35,057 bases of DNA. Source: an uncultured Bacteroides sp. GTDB taxonomy: Bacteria > Bacteroidota > Bacteroidia > Bacteroidales > Bacteroidaceae. The stretch covers positions 1 to 35,057 of the forward strand of contig NZ_CASFWU010000045.1 of NCBI RefSeq assembly GCF_949298305.1, written 5' to 3'. A model generated the notes under the pieces. That model was not told where the DNA came from and did no database searches. It was given only the letters and a program-made list of their open reading frames with translations. Made by a program: the position numbers and the translations under genes. Every line of letters starts with the position of its first letter. Positions within the stretch are counted from its first letter, which is position 1. Shown piece after piece: positions 34,980 through 35,057 of this stretch.

Positions 34980-35010
34980 TTGACACACATCTCAACCTGA
35001 CATATCTTTG
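34980..35010 (+). promoter_or_regulatory. Promoter of the gene leaving the window
   Basis: TATCTTTG at 35003-35010 is an exact TAnnTTTG match, and TTG at 34980-34982 lies 20 bp upstream in the -33 position. The start codon follows within about 25 bp. Confidence 0.65.
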
Positions 35011-35030
35011 CGCCGTAACCTTTAACAACA

Positions 35031-35057
35031 ATGATTATGGCAAAAGAAAAAGTAAAC
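35031..35057 (+). CDS. Start of an unidentified gene (partial)
   Basis: Nine codons are visible (MIMAKEKVN) and the frame runs off the window. ATG at 35031 or 35037 may be the start; the strong promoter just upstream supports a real gene. Too short to identify. The opening MAKEK resembles that of several proteins including EF-Tu, but the following residues do not match EF-Tu. Confidence 0.5.

Noticed and set aside
34759..35031. Minus-strand 90-codon frame near the right edge
   Set aside because: It opposes the recognisable plus-strand relic and a clear promoter, and shows no family features.
35031..35057. Elongation factor Tu from the MAKEK opening
   Set aside because: EF-Tu continues with a different sequence after MAKEK; the visible VN does not match, and nine codons are too few to name a gene.

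Overview
The window looks like a Bacteroides or closely related Bacteroidales chromosome. The evidence is four-fold: SusC/SusD receptor pairs, a hybrid two-component regulator (HTCS), promoters of the Bacteroides type (TAnnTTTG -7 boxes, almost no Shine-Dalgarno sequences), and lipoproteins with acidic residues just after the lipobox cysteine. I cannot assign a species from the sequence alone.

Layout. (1) 1-1.5 kb: a short repeat-rich edge and a tyrosine recombinase on the minus strand. (2) 1.8-7.4 kb: a SusC-SusD-lipoprotein operon (PUL A) with a clear promoter and a strong terminator but no enzyme gene. (3) 7.6-10.4 kb: a minus-strand MATE exporter and AraC-type regulator pair, the regulator carrying an HMA-like CxxC domain, and a divergent TPR protein. 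(4) 10.6-25.5 kb: PUL B, with an HTCS on the minus strand facing away from a surface lipoprotein, SusC, SusD, a GH30 lipoprotein and a secreted GH2 enzyme. The GH30/GH2 pair suggests a beta-linked galactan or related glycan as substrate, but this is inference. (5) 26.2-34.6 kb: a type I restriction-modification (R-M) and defence island, in the order XRE regulator relic, hsdM, RhuM-Fic, hsdS, DUF4145 protein, Abi-alpha (DUF4393) protein, hsdR. (6) 34.7-35.0 kb: another gene relic, then the promoter and first codons of a gene leaving the window.

Two things stand out. First, the intergenic regions at about 10.5 kb and 25.7 kb both contain a degenerate tandem array with an exact 11-bp step (often 22-bp super-units). 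Its core is GCAAGCATCGT, alternating with units like GGACAGACCGT, and an identical 11-mer occurs in both arrays. One array forms several stem-loops between convergent genes and the other lies behind the last PUL gene. Second, the R-M core is broken: the regulator has lost its start codon and frame, hsdM has an out-of-frame deletion in its SAM-binding motif I, and hsdR has an out-of-frame deletion between its helicase motifs. Yet hsdS, RhuM-Fic, DUF4145 and Abi-alpha are intact, and three of these sit in noticeably more AT-rich DNA. Either methylation and restriction were lost together and the accessory genes are being kept for their own function, or the assembly is faulty at two places.
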